Source of the DNA: Burkholderiales bacterium
GTDB taxonomy: Bacteria > Pseudomonadota > Gammaproteobacteria > Burkholderiales > Casimicrobiaceae
Assembly (NCBI GenBank): GCA_016790165.1
Contig: JAEUPL010000021.1
Coordinates: forward strand, 1-64,000
DNA: 64,000 nucleotides
Direction of reading: 5' to 3'
Shown here: positions 51,896 to 62,319 of the stretch, piece after piece
How positions within the stretch are numbered: the first letter of the stretch is position 1
Layout of the letters: each line of letters begins with the position of its first letter
Notes under the pieces: generated by a model
Database searches by the model: none
Told to the model about the DNA's origin: nothing
What the model saw: only the letters and a program-made list of their open reading frames with translations
Translations under genes and position numbers: made by a program

Positions 51896-53539
51896 CTACG
51901 GTGGCATGGATCGACCAGCGTAACGCAACGGCTCGGCGCGCACGGACGGGAGTTCCGGGCCGCAGAGACGATTCCGCCCGGCTGACTTCGCCGCATACAA
52001 GCGCTGGTCGGCCAGCGCGAGGACGCGCTCGGCTGTGCCCTTTCCGTCGGGTGCGCCTGCTGCCCGCGATGTGACCGGAACGTCGACGGACGCGGCGACG
52101 CCGGCGCTGGCCGTCACGGCAAGACCCACGTGCACGGCGGACCAATCGTGCGTACTGATGCCGTGCAACAACCGCTGCGCCACGGCGGCGGCGTCCGCCG
52201 CCGTGGCGCCCCGCAACACAATCGCCAGCTCCTCACCACCGATTCGCGCGATGAGGTCGCCGCTTCGTTGTTGATCGCGCAGCACTGCCGCCACGGTGCG
52301 CAGCACGGCATCCCCGGTGGCATGACCAAAGCGGTCGTTCACTGTCTTGAAATGGTCGAGATCGAGCAGGATGATGGAGTAGGCTGTCGTTGCTTCGCCC
52401 GCGTCGAGCGCCGCGAGCGTTTGCTCAAACGCACGCCGGTTGGCCAGCCCGGTCAGCGCATCCTCACTGGCCAGGCGCGACCACGATTCAGCCAGTCGTG
52501 CGATTTCTGCGCGTTGTTCCAGTCGGGCCGCCGTGGCATGCGCTGCCTCGTCGCGCAGGCGGTGCTCGATCGCCCGCGCCTCGCGCAGCGCCTTAAGCGC
52601 CGCATGAAAGTCGCCCGCCTCCTCGTGCACCAGCGACAGTTCTTCCCACACACTGGCGAGTTCGCGCGGACTGCCGCCGTCGAGCCAACCGATCGCCTGC
52701 GTCAATGCGACCCGCGCATCACCGAGGCGCCCGAGGGAACGGTACACCAGCCCGAGGTGGCTCTCCGTCACCGCGGCATGTCCCCGCAAGCCCAGCGCCA
52801 GCTGCTGCTCGCGTGCTTTTGTGAGCGCGGGCAGCGCGGCCGGAAAATCACCCGCAAGGCGCGCGGCAATGCCGGCATTGCCCAACGCCATGGCGCGAAG
52901 GCGGAGCAGCTGCCGCGCTTCGACGTCCGCCACGAACTGGTTCCAGTCCCGAAACAGCGCCTGATAAAGCGCGCGCTTGGCGGTTTCGGGCTCAGCGCCG
53001 GTGCTCGCGATGCGACTTTGCGCGGTAATCAACGAATAGCGTGCGTGAAAGACTCTGGCCGGCGTCCGCGCGCTGCGCTCAAGCAAGGCGATCGCCCGAC
53101 GCAACCCTTCGATCGCGGGCTCGTGTCGTCCCAGCACCGAATCGGAGATGGCGAGCGTGCGGATCGCGCGCGCCAGCAACTCCTCGTCGCCCTCGCTTCG
53201 TGCGATCGACTCGCATTCGGCGGCCAACTGGATCGCCCGGTCGTGCTCCTCCAGGGTTTGCAGCGCGAACGCCAGCGCCAGATTGGCTTCGGCAATCAGC
53301 AGCGGCTGCGCAAGCGGCAACGCGAGGTCGCGTGCCTCGCTCGCGACACGCAGCGCTTGCAGCGGTTGTCCCAGCGTCACCAGCGCATTGGCGCGCAGGC
53401 AGAGCAGCAGCGGACGGTTGGCAGCGGTCGCGCCGCACAACGCCTCGTCGGCTGTAGCGAGTGCCTCCTGCAGACGCCCCGCCTCCAGGAGCGACATGAT
53501 GTCGGCGTCCGTCGAGCTGGGATGGGTGGGCGCGGTCAT
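51896..53539 (-). CDS. Diguanylate cyclase with N-terminal TPR-like sensor
   Basis: This 547-residue cytoplasmic protein has an N-terminal array of TPR-like helices (about 10-340), a short coiled linker and a GGDEF domain from about 355 (EDALTGLANRRAFEQTL). The active site motif is GGEEL, an allowed variant of GGEEF. The RSGD located five residues before it is a canonical inhibitory I-site (RxxD). It should make c-di-GMP with product feedback. It lacks membrane segments, and its input signal is unknown. Confidence 0.9.
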   Translation of the reverse strand: MTAPTHPSSTDADIMSLLEAGRLQEALATADEALCGATAANRPLLLCLRANALVTLGQPLQALRVASEARDLALPLAQPLLIAEANLALAFALQTLEEHDRAIQLAAECESIARSEGDEELLARAIRTLAISDSVLGRHEPAIEGLRRAIALLERSARTPARVFHARYSLITAQSRIASTGAEPETAKRALYQALFRDWNQFVADVEARQLLRLRAMALGNAGIAARLAGDFPAALPALTKAREQQLALGLRGHAAVTESHLGLVYRSLGRLGDARVALTQAIGWLDGGSPRELASVWEELSLVHEEAGDFHAALKALREARAIEHRLRDEAAHATAARLEQRAEIARLAESWSRLASEDALTGLANRRAFEQTLAALDAGEATTAYSIILLDLDHFKTVNDRFGHATGDAVLRTVAAVLRDQQRSGDLIARIGGEELAIVLRGATAADAAAVAQRLLHGISTHDWSAVHVGLAVTASAGVAASVDVPVTSRAAGAPDGKGTAERVLALADQRLYAAKSAGRNRLCGPELPSVRAEPLRYAGRSMPP

Positions 53540-53857
53540 GTCCGAAGCTTATGCGATGCGGTGCTGCGTCGGGCATTCCGGCCTGGTATCCCGGGCGGAG
53601 AATCGTAACCTGAGGTGAGAGCGCTGCAAGCGCCGGGGGAGAGATCGGCAGCAAAGCGCGGTGGTAGAATGTATGGCTTTGTTTCATAAGCGTTTTTCGG
53701 GTTTCAAGCCAACGCCGGACGATTTCCGGCAGCACGATATTTCGCTGCGGGCGCACGACGAATTCACGGCGTGCAATTGCCGCATCCGGCTGCCACACTG
53801 GTCGCTCCGATCCCCGCGTCGCCGAAACCCTTACGTCAACTCAGGAGAACACATCAC
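53540..53857. other. Intergenic region between the divergent GGDEF and ndk genes
   Basis: These 318 bp hold no recognised gene. A TAGAAT at 53665-53670 could be a -10 element for ndk but has no convincing -35. If it is used, the ndk leader would be about 180 nt. Confidence 0.4.
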
Positions 53858-54283
53858 ATGGCCATCGAACGCACTTTTTCCATCATCAAACCCGATGCCG
53901 TCGCCAAGAACGCTATCGGCGCCATCGTTGGCCGTTTCGAAGCCGCGGGCCTGAAAGTCATCGCCTCCCGCATGGCCCACTTGTCGCGTGCTGAAGCCGA
54001 GGGCTTCTACGCTGTGCACAAAGCGCGCCCGTTCTTCAAGGACCTCGTTGACTTCATGGTGTCCGGCCCCGTCGTGCTGCAAGTGCTCGAGGGCGAAGGC
54101 GCGATCCTGAAAAACCGCGACCTGATGGGCGCGACCGATCCGAAGAAAGCCGCGCCAGGCACGATCCGCGCCGACTTCGCGGACTCGATCGATGCCAACG
54201 CCGTACACGGCTCCGACGCGCCGGAGACGGCCGCCGTCGAAATCGCCTATTTCTTCCCGCAGAGCCAGGTGTTTTCGCGCTAA
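53858..54283 (+). CDS. ndk: Nucleoside diphosphate kinase
   Basis: This 141-residue enzyme exchanges gamma-phosphates between NTPs and NDPs. It starts [18 protein letters not shown]. The catalytic His lies in the NAVHGSDA motif near 117. The ATG at 53858 has AGGAG about ten bases upstream. Its stop codon lies in the loop of a 10-bp hairpin (54271-54294). First gene of the conserved ndk-rlmN-pilW-rodZ-ispG-hisS block. Confidence 0.96.
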   Translation: MAIERTFSIIKPDAVAKNAIGAIVGRFEAAGLKVIASRMAHLSRAEAEGFYAVHKARPFFKDLVDFMVSGPVVLQVLEGEGAILKNRDLMGATDPKKAAPGTIRADFADSIDANAVHGSDAPETAAVEIAYFFPQSQVFSR

Positions 54284-54294
54284 GGCGCGAAAAC
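54271..54294 (+). promoter_or_regulatory. Perfect hairpin enclosing the ndk stop codon
   Basis: GTTTTCGCGC (54271-54280) pairs with GCGCGAAAAC (54285-54294), and the loop TAAG contains the stop. No T run follows, so it is not a standard terminator. It may protect the 3' end or attenuate read-through. Confidence 0.6.
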
Positions 54295-54374
54295 AGGACG
54301 AGTGACGAAATGACGAATGACGACATGGCGCGAGAAGAACGGTCGCACGTGCGTCGGATCTCGTCACTCGTCCT
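54295..54374. repeat. Inverted repeat between ndk and rlmN
   Basis: AGGACGAGTGACGA (54295-54308) is perfectly complementary to 54361-54374. The arms contain reiterated GACGAA/TTCGTC units. The 52-bp spacer holds no gene. It can form a long stem between the two coding regions. Confidence 0.8.
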
Positions 54375-54407
54375 TCGTCCTTCGTCATTGGCCGCAGGCC
54401 AACGGCC

Positions 54408-55601
54408 ATGCAAAATCTTCTTGAGCTGAACCAGCCTGCGCTGGCGCAGTTTTTCGCCCAACTCGGCGAAAAGCCCACCAGCGTGAAGATGCGCGCCAAG
54501 CAGACACTCAAGTGGCTGCATCAGTCGCAGGTGACTGATTTTTCGGCGATGACGGATATCGCCAAGGCCACGCGTGAACTGCTGGCCGCGAACGCCGAGA
54601 TTCGCGATCTCACCGTGATCCGCGACAGCACGGCGAGCGATGGCACCCGCAAGTGGCTGTTCGACGTTGGCACCAGCGCGGTGGACGCCGTGTTCATCCC
54701 CGAGGATGATCGCGGCACGCTGTGCGTCTCCTCACAGGCTGGTTGCGCGCTCGACTGCTCGTTTTGTTCCACCGGCAAGCAGGGCTTCAACCGCAACCTG
54801 AGCACCGGCGAGATCATTGGCCAGTTGCGCTATGCCAACAAGGCGTTGAAAGCCGATCTCGGCATCGAAGGGCGCACACTCGACGGCGTGCAGCCGGTGA
54901 CCAACGTGGTGATGATGGGCATGGGCGAACCGCTCGCCAACTATCTCAACGTGTTCCCGGCGCTCGAGATGATGCTCGACGACAACGCCTATGGTCTGTC
55001 GCGACGCCGCGTCACGGTGTCGACCTCGGGCATGGTGCCGCAGATTGACGAACTCGCCCGCGTCGTGCCGGTTGCGCTCGCCGTCAGCCTGCATGCGCCC
55101 ACCGATGCCCTTCGCGATGTGCTGGTACCGATCAACAAGCGCTACCCGCTGAAGGATTTGCTAGCTGCCTGCAATCGCTACCTCGAATTCGCGCCGCGTG
55201 ACTTCATCACCTTCGAATATGTCATGCTCGACGGCGTCAATGACCAGCCCGAGCATGCCGAAGCGCTGATCAAGATTGCGAAGCAGGTGCCGAGCAAGTT
55301 GAACCTCATCCCGTTCAACCCGTTCCCGAACTCGGGCTACGGCAAGTCGCCGCGCGAGCGCATCTTTGCCTTCCAGCGACGCTTGTCGGATGCCGGCATC
55401 GTGACCACGATCCGAAAAACGCGCGGCGATGACATCGATGCCGCCTGCGGTCAGCTGGCCGGACAGATCAAGGATCGCACGCGGCGCACGCAGCTCGCGG
55501 CGACGCATCGGGCGTCCGCGGACGCAGAATCCCGCCCCGTTGTTTTTCATCGCGCGGACGCGCCGACGCCGCAACGCGATTCAGAAGGAGATGCCGCTTG
55601 A
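54408..55601 (+). CDS. rlmN: Dual-specificity 23S rRNA/tRNA m2A methyltransferase RlmN
   Basis: This 397-residue radical SAM enzyme methylates C2 of A2503 in 23S rRNA and A37 of some tRNAs. The cluster motif is [15 protein letters not shown] near 109-123. The catalytic Cys is in [14 protein letters not shown] near 347. [14 protein letters not shown] binds SAM. A basic tail of about 40 residues is extra. Its TGA overlaps the TTG of pilW. Confidence 0.95.
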   Translation: MQNLLELNQPALAQFFAQLGEKPTSVKMRAKQTLKWLHQSQVTDFSAMTDIAKATRELLAANAEIRDLTVIRDSTASDGTRKWLFDVGTSAVDAVFIPEDDRGTLCVSSQAGCALDCSFCSTGKQGFNRNLSTGEIIGQLRYANKALKADLGIEGRTLDGVQPVTNVVMMGMGEPLANYLNVFPALEMMLDDNAYGLSRRRVTVSTSGMVPQIDELARVVPVALAVSLHAPTDALRDVLVPINKRYPLKDLLAACNRYLEFAPRDFITFEYVMLDGVNDQPEHAEALIKIAKQVPSKLNLIPFNPFPNSGYGKSPRERIFAFQRRLSDAGIVTTIRKTRGDDIDAACGQLAGQIKDRTRRTQLAATHRASADAESRPVVFHRADAPTPQRDSEGDAA

Positions 55602-56404
55602 GTCCTTCCCGAAATTTGCTGCGAAGTGCGGTACTGGCCGCCATCGCCACCGTGCTGACGGCTTGCGCCGGCGTGGGCGCGCCAAAGCAGGACGATTCGC
55701 CACAGGCGACCACCCAGGCGAATGCGGAAGACCCCGCCCGCTACCGCGCGCGCATCCACACCGAGCTGGGTGCCAACTACTTTCAGCGACAGCAGTATCC
55801 GGTCGCACTTGAAGAACTGCGCGAAGCCATCCGCGTTGATCCGAAATATGGCCTCGCCTACAGCGTCCTCGGTATGGTGCACGCCGATCTCGGCGAAACC
55901 GGCAAGGCCGATTCGGCGTTCCAGCAGGCGATCTCGGTCGCACCGGCGGAGGGCGATATCCGCAACAACTACGGCTCCTATCTTTGCCGTCAGAACCGGC
56001 CGAAAGAGGGCCTGGAGCAATTTGATGTGGCGCTGCGCTTGCCGCTCTATCAAACCCCGCATCTGGCCATGGAAAATGCTGGCTTCTGCGCACTGGCGTC
56101 CGGTCAGCTTAAAGCAGCCGAAGGATACTTTGCGCGGCTGACGCAGTTCGCTCCCATGAGTTCGCGTGGCTATCAGGGGCTGGCGGCGATCGCCATGAAA
56201 ACGTCGCGCTTCGACGAAGTGCGCAAGCAGGTGCGCATGGCGATGAGCACTCAGCCGATCACGCCCGACCTGCTGTATTTCGGCGTGTGCGCGGAGCGGC
56301 AGCTGGGCGACCGCGTCGCCGAAGACAACTACCTGCAACTACTCAAATCGCGCTTTGGGGATTCCCCGTTCGCTGCGCGCGTGCAAAAAGGAGTCTGCGA
56401 GTGA
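55598..56404 (+). CDS. pilW: Type IV pilus biogenesis lipoprotein PilW/PilF
   Basis: This 268-residue outer membrane lipoprotein assists PilQ secretin assembly. The signal ends at lipobox LTAC (Cys near 23). Six TPR-like units follow (for example [20 protein letters not shown] and [14 protein letters not shown]). The start is a TTG at 55598 that overlaps the rlmN TGA. AAGGAG lies eight bases upstream, which makes this start convincing. Its stop overlaps the rodZ GTG. Confidence 0.92.
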   Translation: MSPSRNLLRSAVLAAIATVLTACAGVGAPKQDDSPQATTQANAEDPARYRARIHTELGANYFQRQQYPVALEELREAIRVDPKYGLAYSVLGMVHADLGETGKADSAFQQAISVAPAEGDIRNNYGSYLCRQNRPKEGLEQFDVALRLPLYQTPHLAMENAGFCALASGQLKAAEGYFARLTQFAPMSSRGYQGLAAIAMKTSRFDEVRKQVRMAMSTQPITPDLLYFGVCAERQLGDRVAEDNYLQLLKSRFGDSPFAARVQKGVCE

Positions 56405-57405
56405 CGGGAGACAATTCGTCAGCCGGTGACGCGACGTTATCCCCGGTGACACAAACACAGACAGCGGGTGAACGCTTGCGCCGGGCGCGAGAGGCGGCAG
56501 GCTGGTCGATTGACGACGTGGCAACCAAACTCAAGCTCGCACCACGACAAATCGCCGCCATCGAAGCCAGTGACTGGGCATCGCTGCCGGAACGGACGTT
56601 CACGCGTGGCTTTCTGCGCAGCTACGCACGACTGGTCGGCATTGACCCGGACAGCATGTCGTTCGATGCCAGCGCCGTTCAGGTGGCCGAGCCCAGCGCG
56701 TTGCGCCCAGCGCCAGAGTCGATGGGCGAGATCGCGTTCGAAGGTGACCACGGCGCTTCGCCCGGCATCGCCCGCTGGGCGGTACCGCTTGGTTTGCTCG
56801 CGGTGCTGGTGGCCGGTGCGGCGTACTTCTGGGGCCATTTGATTGGTCTGCCGGCCCATAGCTGGCCCGGAAGCAAGTCGAGCGCAAAGCCGGTCGCCGC
56901 TTCCGAGGCCAGCGCCAGTCCGGTGAGCGCTGCGAACGCGCCGGCCAGCGCTGCACCCAGTGCGCCCGCCGCCGCCGAAGCCGCCCCCGCCGGGGCGACG
57001 GTCATCGCGCCGCCCACGCCGGGCAGCGCAGCGCCGGCCCCAGCGACAGACGCGACTCCCGCCACGGTCGCCACGCCCGCTGCAGCCACGCCAGCGGCCA
57101 CGACGACCGCCCCTGCAACCTCGCCCGCGCCTGCGCCGGCGACGGTGACCGGGCCGCTCATCCCCGGCCCCACCGAGCGCCGCGTGACGTTGACGTTCAA
57201 GGGCAAATCCTGGACTGAAGTCCGCAGCAAGGGAGAAGTCGTTTTCTCCGAGACTGCGATGCCGGGCACGCGCGAGTTCACGGCTGCGCTGCCACTCTCG
57301 TTCACGGTGGGCAACGCCAGCAATGTCGTTGTCACGCTCGACGGCAAACCGTACGACATGAGTGAAATGACGCGCAACGACGTGGCGCGTTTCCGCATCG
57401 AATAA
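56401..57405 (+). CDS. rodZ: Cell shape protein RodZ
   Basis: This 334-residue bitopic protein has an N-terminal Cro/C1-type HTH (about residues 20-85: [20 protein letters not shown], then [14 protein letters not shown]) that would bind MreB. One membrane helix follows (near 125-145: [20 protein letters not shown]). A long Ala/Pro linker leads to the C-terminal DUF4115 domain ([20 protein letters not shown]). The start is GTG at 56401, overlapping the pilW stop, with AAGGAG upstream. Confidence 0.93.
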   Translation: MTGDNSSAGDATLSPVTQTQTAGERLRRAREAAGWSIDDVATKLKLAPRQIAAIEASDWASLPERTFTRGFLRSYARLVGIDPDSMSFDASAVQVAEPSALRPAPESMGEIAFEGDHGASPGIARWAVPLGLLAVLVAGAAYFWGHLIGLPAHSWPGSKSSAKPVAASEASASPVSAANAPASAAPSAPAAAEAAPAGATVIAPPTPGSAAPAPATDATPATVATPAAATPAATTTAPATSPAPAPATVTGPLIPGPTERRVTLTFKGKSWTEVRSKGEVVFSETAMPGTREFTAALPLSFTVGNASNVVVTLDGKPYDMSEMTRNDVARFRIE

Positions 57406-57431
57406 ACGCCACGACCTCCCCCACCGAATCG

Positions 57432-58784
57432 ATGTTCGCCACCACCGCCTACGCCATGTTGCTTCCCGCACCACGCCGCCAGACGCGCGCTGTGCGCATC
57501 GGCCACGTCACCGTCGGCAGCGGCGCTCCAGTCATGGTGCAGTCGATGACCAACACCGACACGGCCGACGTGGTCGGCACGATCGAACAGGTGGTCGCGC
57601 TCGCCAATGCCGGCTCCGAAGTGGTTCGCATCACGGTGAACTCGCCGGAAGCCGCCGCGGCAGTGGCCGCCATCCGCGACGGACTCGACCAGCGCCATTG
57701 CAATGTACCGCTGGTGGGCGACTTTCACTTTAACGGTCACAAACTGCTGCGCGACTATCCCGACTGCGCGAAGGCGCTCGCGAAGTACCGCATCAATCCC
57801 GGCAACGTCGGTCGCGGCAACAAGCACGACACACAGTTCGCCCAGATGATCGAGATCGCCTGCCGGGAAGGCAAACCGGTGCGTATCGGCGTCAACTGGG
57901 GGAGCCTCGATCAGGATTTGATGGGCCGCCTGATGGACGAGAACTCGCGTCTGGCGCTGCCGAAGAGCGCGCAACAGGTGATGCGTGATGCGCTCGTCGC
58001 CTCTGCGCTCGAATCCGCCGCGCTGGCCGAAGACGTGGGCTTGCCCGGCGATCAAATCATCCTCTCCTGCAAGGTCAGTGACGTGCAGGATCTGATTGCC
58101 GTGTACGGCGATCTCGCCGCGCGCTGCGATTACCCGCTGCATCTCGGTCTGACGGAAGCGGGCATGGGCAGCAAGGGAATCGTTGCGTCTACCGCGGCCA
58201 TGGGCATCCTCCTGCAGCAGGGCATTGGCGACACCATTCGCGTCTCGCTCACGCCCGAGCCCGGTGGTGACCGCACGAAGGAAGTCATTGTTGCGCAGGA
58301 AATGTTGCAAACGATGGGCCTGCGCACGTTCACGCCGCTGGTGACGGCCTGCCCGGGTTGCGGTCGCACTACCAGCACCTTCTTTCAGGAGCTCGCCGCC
58401 AAAACGCAGAGCTATCTGCGCGCGCAGATGCCTCTGTGGCGTGCCAGCTACCCCGGTGTCGAAAACATGAGCGTCGCGGTGATGGGCTGCGTGGTGAACG
58501 GCCCGGGGGAGTCAAAACTCGCCAACATCGGCATCAGCCTGCCCGGCACCGGCGAGTTGCCCGTCGCGCCGGTGTACGAAGACGGCAAGAAAACCGTCAC
58601 ACTCAAGGGTGATCACATTGCCGAGGAATTTCAGGCGCTACTTGACGCCTACGTCGAACGGACGTATGGCCAGGGGTCACCCGGCGCGGCGTTGATCGTC
58701 GGCGACGGCGCCTCGGGCCAAACCGATCAGCGACATCCACCCTCGTCCGCTGAACCCAAAGTCATCCCGATCACGATTGCGTAA
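57432..58784 (+). CDS. ispG: 4-hydroxy-3-methylbut-2-en-1-yl diphosphate synthase
   Basis: This 450-residue [4Fe-4S] enzyme catalyses the penultimate step of the MEP isoprenoid pathway. The TIM-barrel part contains [12 protein letters not shown] and NPGNVGRG. Cluster ligands are the CPGC of [18 protein letters not shown] and the Cys of [10 protein letters not shown]. The C-terminal 30 residues form a Ser/Pro tail. It follows rodZ by 26 bp. Confidence 0.96.
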   Translation: MFATTAYAMLLPAPRRQTRAVRIGHVTVGSGAPVMVQSMTNTDTADVVGTIEQVVALANAGSEVVRITVNSPEAAAAVAAIRDGLDQRHCNVPLVGDFHFNGHKLLRDYPDCAKALAKYRINPGNVGRGNKHDTQFAQMIEIACREGKPVRIGVNWGSLDQDLMGRLMDENSRLALPKSAQQVMRDALVASALESAALAEDVGLPGDQIILSCKVSDVQDLIAVYGDLAARCDYPLHLGLTEAGMGSKGIVASTAAMGILLQQGIGDTIRVSLTPEPGGDRTKEVIVAQEMLQTMGLRTFTPLVTACPGCGRTTSTFFQELAAKTQSYLRAQMPLWRASYPGVENMSVAVMGCVVNGPGESKLANIGISLPGTGELPVAPVYEDGKKTVTLKGDHIAEEFQALLDAYVERTYGQGSPGAALIVGDGASGQTDQRHPPSSAEPKVIPITIA

Positions 58785-58995
58785 GGCACGTCAACAGCTT
58801 TTTGCACGTAACGACGTCCCGCTGGTGCATTGAGGCTGAATATTTACAAAGTCGACCCGCCACTTTTTCGTGGGCTAACGACCGCCACACCGCGTTAGCG
58901 CGAAAAAGCTGAAAAACCTGCGATCGGACACGCGCAGGGCGCAACCATCCCCGGTGAGTGTGCACAGCGCGCTTGACCCCAAGTCAGAGATCAAC

Positions 58996-60291
58996 ATGGA
59001 AAAACTGCAAACCGCGAAACCGGTCACCGCCATTCAGGCGGTCAGGGGCATGAACGATGTCCTGCCAGCCGACTCCCCGAAGTGGGAATTTTTTGAAGAA
59101 ACCGTCACCCGCGTCGCGCGGCAGTACGGCTACCGCAACATGCGTGCGCCGGTCGTCGAGCACACGCCGCTGTTCGTGCGCTCGATTGGCGAGGTCACCG
59201 ACATCGTCGAAAAGGAAATGTATTCCTTCGAAGACAAGTTGAATGGCGAGAAATTGACCCTGCGCCCGGAGCTCACCGCCGGGCTGGTGCGTGCCGCCGT
59301 CGAGGCGAATCTCACCTACAACGGTCCGGTACGCATCTACACCCTGGGCGAAGTGTTCCGCCACGAGCGCCCGCAAAAGGGCCGTTACCGCCAGTTCAAC
59401 CAGTTCGACGTCGAATGTTTCGGCTTTGACGGTCCAGACGTCGATGCCGAAATCATGATCATGACGGCGCGGATCTGGCGCGCGCTCGGCATCGACGATG
59501 TACGCCTGGAGATCAATTCCCTCGGCAACGCCGACGAGCGCGCCGCATACCGCGCCAAACTGATCGCGCACTACGAAGCGCACCTCGACGCGCTCGACGA
59601 CGAGGCGAAACGCCGCCTGCACAGTAACCCCATGCGCATTCTCGACAGCAAGGTCGCCAGTGTGATTGAGGTCAACAAAACCGCGCCGAACCTGCTGGAT
59701 TCGCTCGAAGCGGAATCGCGCACGCACTTTGAGGAGTTGCAACGCTTGCTGACCGGGGCCGGCGTCGCCTTCGTCGTGAACCCGCGCATCGTCCGCGGCA
59801 TGGACTACTACAACCGCACGGCATTCGAATTCGTCACCGAACGCTTCGGCAGCCCGCTCACCGTCTGTGGCGGCGGCCGCTATGACGGCCTGTTTGAGCA
59901 GTTGGGCGGCAAGCCGACGCCAGCCATCGGTTTTGGCATGGGCGTGGAGCGCGTGCTCATGATGCTCGCCGACCGCAGCCATCTGGCGCCGCTGGATGCC
60001 TACGTGGTCCATGCGGGCGATGCAGCGCGCACCGCAGCGGGCCGACTCGCTGAATCCCTGCGCGACAGCAGCCTGGCAGTGGCCCAGCACGCCGGTGGCG
60101 GCAGTTTCAAAAGCCAGATGAAGAAAGCCGACGCGAGTGGCGCCCGCTTCGCGCTGATCCTGGGCGACAACGAAGCCACCGCCGGCACCGTGGCGGTGAA
60201 ACCGCTGCGCAACGCGGCCGGAGAGCCAATTCAGGGCGAACAGGCGATAATTAGCAGTTCGACTGTCGCGGCGTATTTACGGCAGTCCTGA
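58996..60291 (+). CDS. hisS: Histidine-tRNA ligase
   Basis: This 431-residue class II synthetase has motif 1 near the start (VRGMNDVLP), motif 2 YTLGEVFRHERPQKGRYRQF near 115, the histidine motif GGGRYDGL near 293 and motif 3 GFGMGVERVLMML near 315. The ATG at 58996 was chosen over a GTG at 58954 that lacks any Shine-Dalgarno. A 211-bp gap after ispG holds no recognised feature. Confidence 0.96.
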   Translation: MEKLQTAKPVTAIQAVRGMNDVLPADSPKWEFFEETVTRVARQYGYRNMRAPVVEHTPLFVRSIGEVTDIVEKEMYSFEDKLNGEKLTLRPELTAGLVRAAVEANLTYNGPVRIYTLGEVFRHERPQKGRYRQFNQFDVECFGFDGPDVDAEIMIMTARIWRALGIDDVRLEINSLGNADERAAYRAKLIAHYEAHLDALDDEAKRRLHSNPMRILDSKVASVIEVNKTAPNLLDSLEAESRTHFEELQRLLTGAGVAFVVNPRIVRGMDYYNRTAFEFVTERFGSPLTVCGGGRYDGLFEQLGGKPTPAIGFGMGVERVLMMLADRSHLAPLDAYVVHAGDAARTAAGRLAESLRDSSLAVAQHAGGGSFKSQMKKADASGARFALILGDNEATAGTVAVKPLRNAAGEPIQGEQAIISSSTVAAYLRQS

Positions 60292-60359
60292 CTAACCCCG
60301 GGTGATCGACATCGTTCGCGATGTCACACTATCCGTACCGACCTACTCGCATTTTCAAG

Positions 60360-61061
60360 ATGGCTGCATACGATCTCGACGAACAAGAAAAACTGGGCGA
60401 CCTGAAGGCATGGTGGGCACAGTATGGAAACTATGTCACTGCGATCTTCGTCGTGGCCGCGCTGGCCATCGCCGGCGCGCAAGGCTGGAAGTGGTGGCAG
60501 AACAAGCAGTCCGTTGAGGCCAGTACGCTCTATTTCGCGCTGAGCGAGGCCGCCGGCAAGAACGAAATGCCCAAGCTGAAGGACGCCCTCGCGCAGTTGC
60601 TCGAGAAGTACGCCGGCACAGCGTACGCGCCTCGTGGCGCGCTGCTTGCAGCCAAGGCCTCGTTCGACGCCGGTGATCTGGCCAGCGCCAAGACGCAGCT
60701 CGACTGGGTGGTTGCCAACAGCAAGGAAGACGAACTAAAGAGCATCGCCCGTCTTCGCCTGGCCACTGTGCTGCTCGACCAGAAGCAGTACGACGCCGCC
60801 CTCGCGGCGCTCGATGGCAAACACAGCGAATCCTTCGCCGGACTGTTTCTGGATATGAAGGGCGACGTTTTCGCGCTGCAGGGCAAGACGGCAGACGCGA
60901 AAACAGCGTACGAAGCGGCGCTCGCCAAGCTCGATCCGAAAGGCGGGCAAAAGCAATACACACAACTGAAACTCGACTCCGTCAGCGGCGCCGGCACGGC
61001 GCCCTCGGTGGCCCCGGCCGTCGCCGCACCGGCGGCGCCCGCAGAAGGGGCGAAGAAGTGA
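60360..61061 (+). CDS. yfgM: YfgM-like TPR ancillary protein
   Basis: This 233-residue inner membrane protein starts MAAYDLDEQEKLGDLKAWW, the family hallmark. One membrane helix follows (NYVTAIFVVAALAIAGAQGW, 21-40) and then a periplasmic TPR-like domain. In E. coli YfgM associates with PpiD at the Sec translocon and neighbours hisS and bamB, as here. Its stop overlaps the bamB start region. Confidence 0.9.
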   Translation: MAAYDLDEQEKLGDLKAWWAQYGNYVTAIFVVAALAIAGAQGWKWWQNKQSVEASTLYFALSEAAGKNEMPKLKDALAQLLEKYAGTAYAPRGALLAAKASFDAGDLASAKTQLDWVVANSKEDELKSIARLRLATVLLDQKQYDAALAALDGKHSESFAGLFLDMKGDVFALQGKTADAKTAYEAALAKLDPKGGQKQYTQLKLDSVSGAGTAPSVAPAVAAPAAPAEGAKK

Positions 61062-62245
61062 TGCCGGCTCGCGCCCATCCGGGCCGCGCCGCCGAGCGTC
61101 GGCTGCCTGCGCTGGCCATTGCGCTCGCCGCAGTCGTGGCCATCGCGGGATGCAGTTCGATGACGTGGTTCGGCGGCAGCGACAAGAAAGTACAGCCGCT
61201 TCCCGCGGTGACGGGCACTGCGGGCGTCAGCACGCCGTGGCAAGCCTCGCTCGGCGGCAAACAGCAAAGCGGTCTCGTGCCTGCCGTCGTGGCTGGACGC
61301 GTTTACGCGGCCCACCCCACAGGTGGCGTGCTGGCGCTGGACGAAAAATCTGGCGCGGTGGTTGCACGCATGCAGATTCCCGCGGGCAAGGGCAGCATTT
61401 CGGGCGGCGTTGCGGCCTCTGCGGCACTTGTGGTCGTGGGCACCAACAAGGCCGAGGTCGTCGCCTTCGATCCGAACGGCAGCGTGCTGTGGACATCCCG
61501 CGTCGCGAGCGAAGTGGTCGCCCCCGCGGCCATCACTGACGCCGTGGTGGCGGTAATTGGTGGTGATGGCAGCATCACCGCGCTCGACAGCAAGACCGGC
61601 GAGCGCAAGTGGACGGTGCAGCGGCAGTTGCCAGCACTGACCGTCCGCTCGAGCGCTGTTCCCATTGTGGTGCGCAGCGCGCTGTTCGCGGGTACGCCGC
61701 AGGGCAAACTGCTTGCGCTGGATCCGCGCAACGGCTCAATCGGCTGGGAAGCCACGGTGGCCACGCCAAAAGGCACCTCGGAGCTGGAACGCCTGATCGA
61801 CGTACTCGGACGTCCGGCGGTCGACACGGATCGCATTTGCGCGACGGCGTTTCAGGGCCGGGTAGCCTGTTTCGATCTCGTTCGCGGCAACCTGCTGTGG
61901 TCGCGCGATGTCAGCTCGCTGACCGGCGCACAAATCGATAACCGCCACGTCTACGTGGTTGACGACAAGGGCGTCGCACAAGCCTTCGACAAGACGACCG
62001 GCGGCACCGTGTGGAAGCAGGATGTGCTGGCAGGACGACGTGCCACCGGCACCGCCATTGTGGGGGACTTCCTCGCCGTTCAGGACAGCGACGGAACGCT
62101 GCATCTCGTCGACCGCGGCAGCGGCCGCATCGCTGGACGTGGTCTCGGCGAGTCCTTTGCGTCAGACGTTGGCCTCGTCGCTGCCGGAGACGGCGCACTG
62201 GTGCAAACCCGCAGCGGTTCGCTGGCGTACGTGACCGCGCGCTAG
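61061..62245 (+). CDS. bamB: Outer membrane assembly lipoprotein BamB
   Basis: This 394-residue lipoprotein has lipobox AIAGC (Cys near 31) and an eight-bladed PQQ-type beta-propeller. Blade motifs include [33 protein letters not shown] and [14 protein letters not shown]. It scaffolds BamA in outer membrane protein assembly. A GTG at 61058 directly precedes the ATG, and either may be used. A terminator-like hairpin follows at 62268-62302. Confidence 0.94.
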   Translation: MPARAHPGRAAERRLPALAIALAAVVAIAGCSSMTWFGGSDKKVQPLPAVTGTAGVSTPWQASLGGKQQSGLVPAVVAGRVYAAHPTGGVLALDEKSGAVVARMQIPAGKGSISGGVAASAALVVVGTNKAEVVAFDPNGSVLWTSRVASEVVAPAAITDAVVAVIGGDGSITALDSKTGERKWTVQRQLPALTVRSSAVPIVVRSALFAGTPQGKLLALDPRNGSIGWEATVATPKGTSELERLIDVLGRPAVDTDRICATAFQGRVACFDLVRGNLLWSRDVSSLTGAQIDNRHVYVVDDKGVAQAFDKTTGGTVWKQDVLAGRRATGTAIVGDFLAVQDSDGTLHLVDRGSGRIAGRGLGESFASDVGLVAAGDGALVQTRSGSLAYVTAR

Positions 62246-62267
62246 CGCGCCGCCCGCTCCACGCCAC

Positions 62268-62302
62268 CGGCACGCGGCAACGCGTGCCTTTTTGCTTTTT
62301 TT
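62268..62302 (+). terminator. Intrinsic terminator between bamB and der
   Basis: GGCACGC (62268-62274) pairs with GCGTGCC (62281-62287) around a 6-nt loop. TTTTT and then seven more Ts after GC follow. It ends only 18 bp before the der ATG, so der would need read-through or a promoter inside bamB or the terminator region. Confidence 0.75.
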
Positions 62303-62319
62303 GCCGACCGAAACCCACC

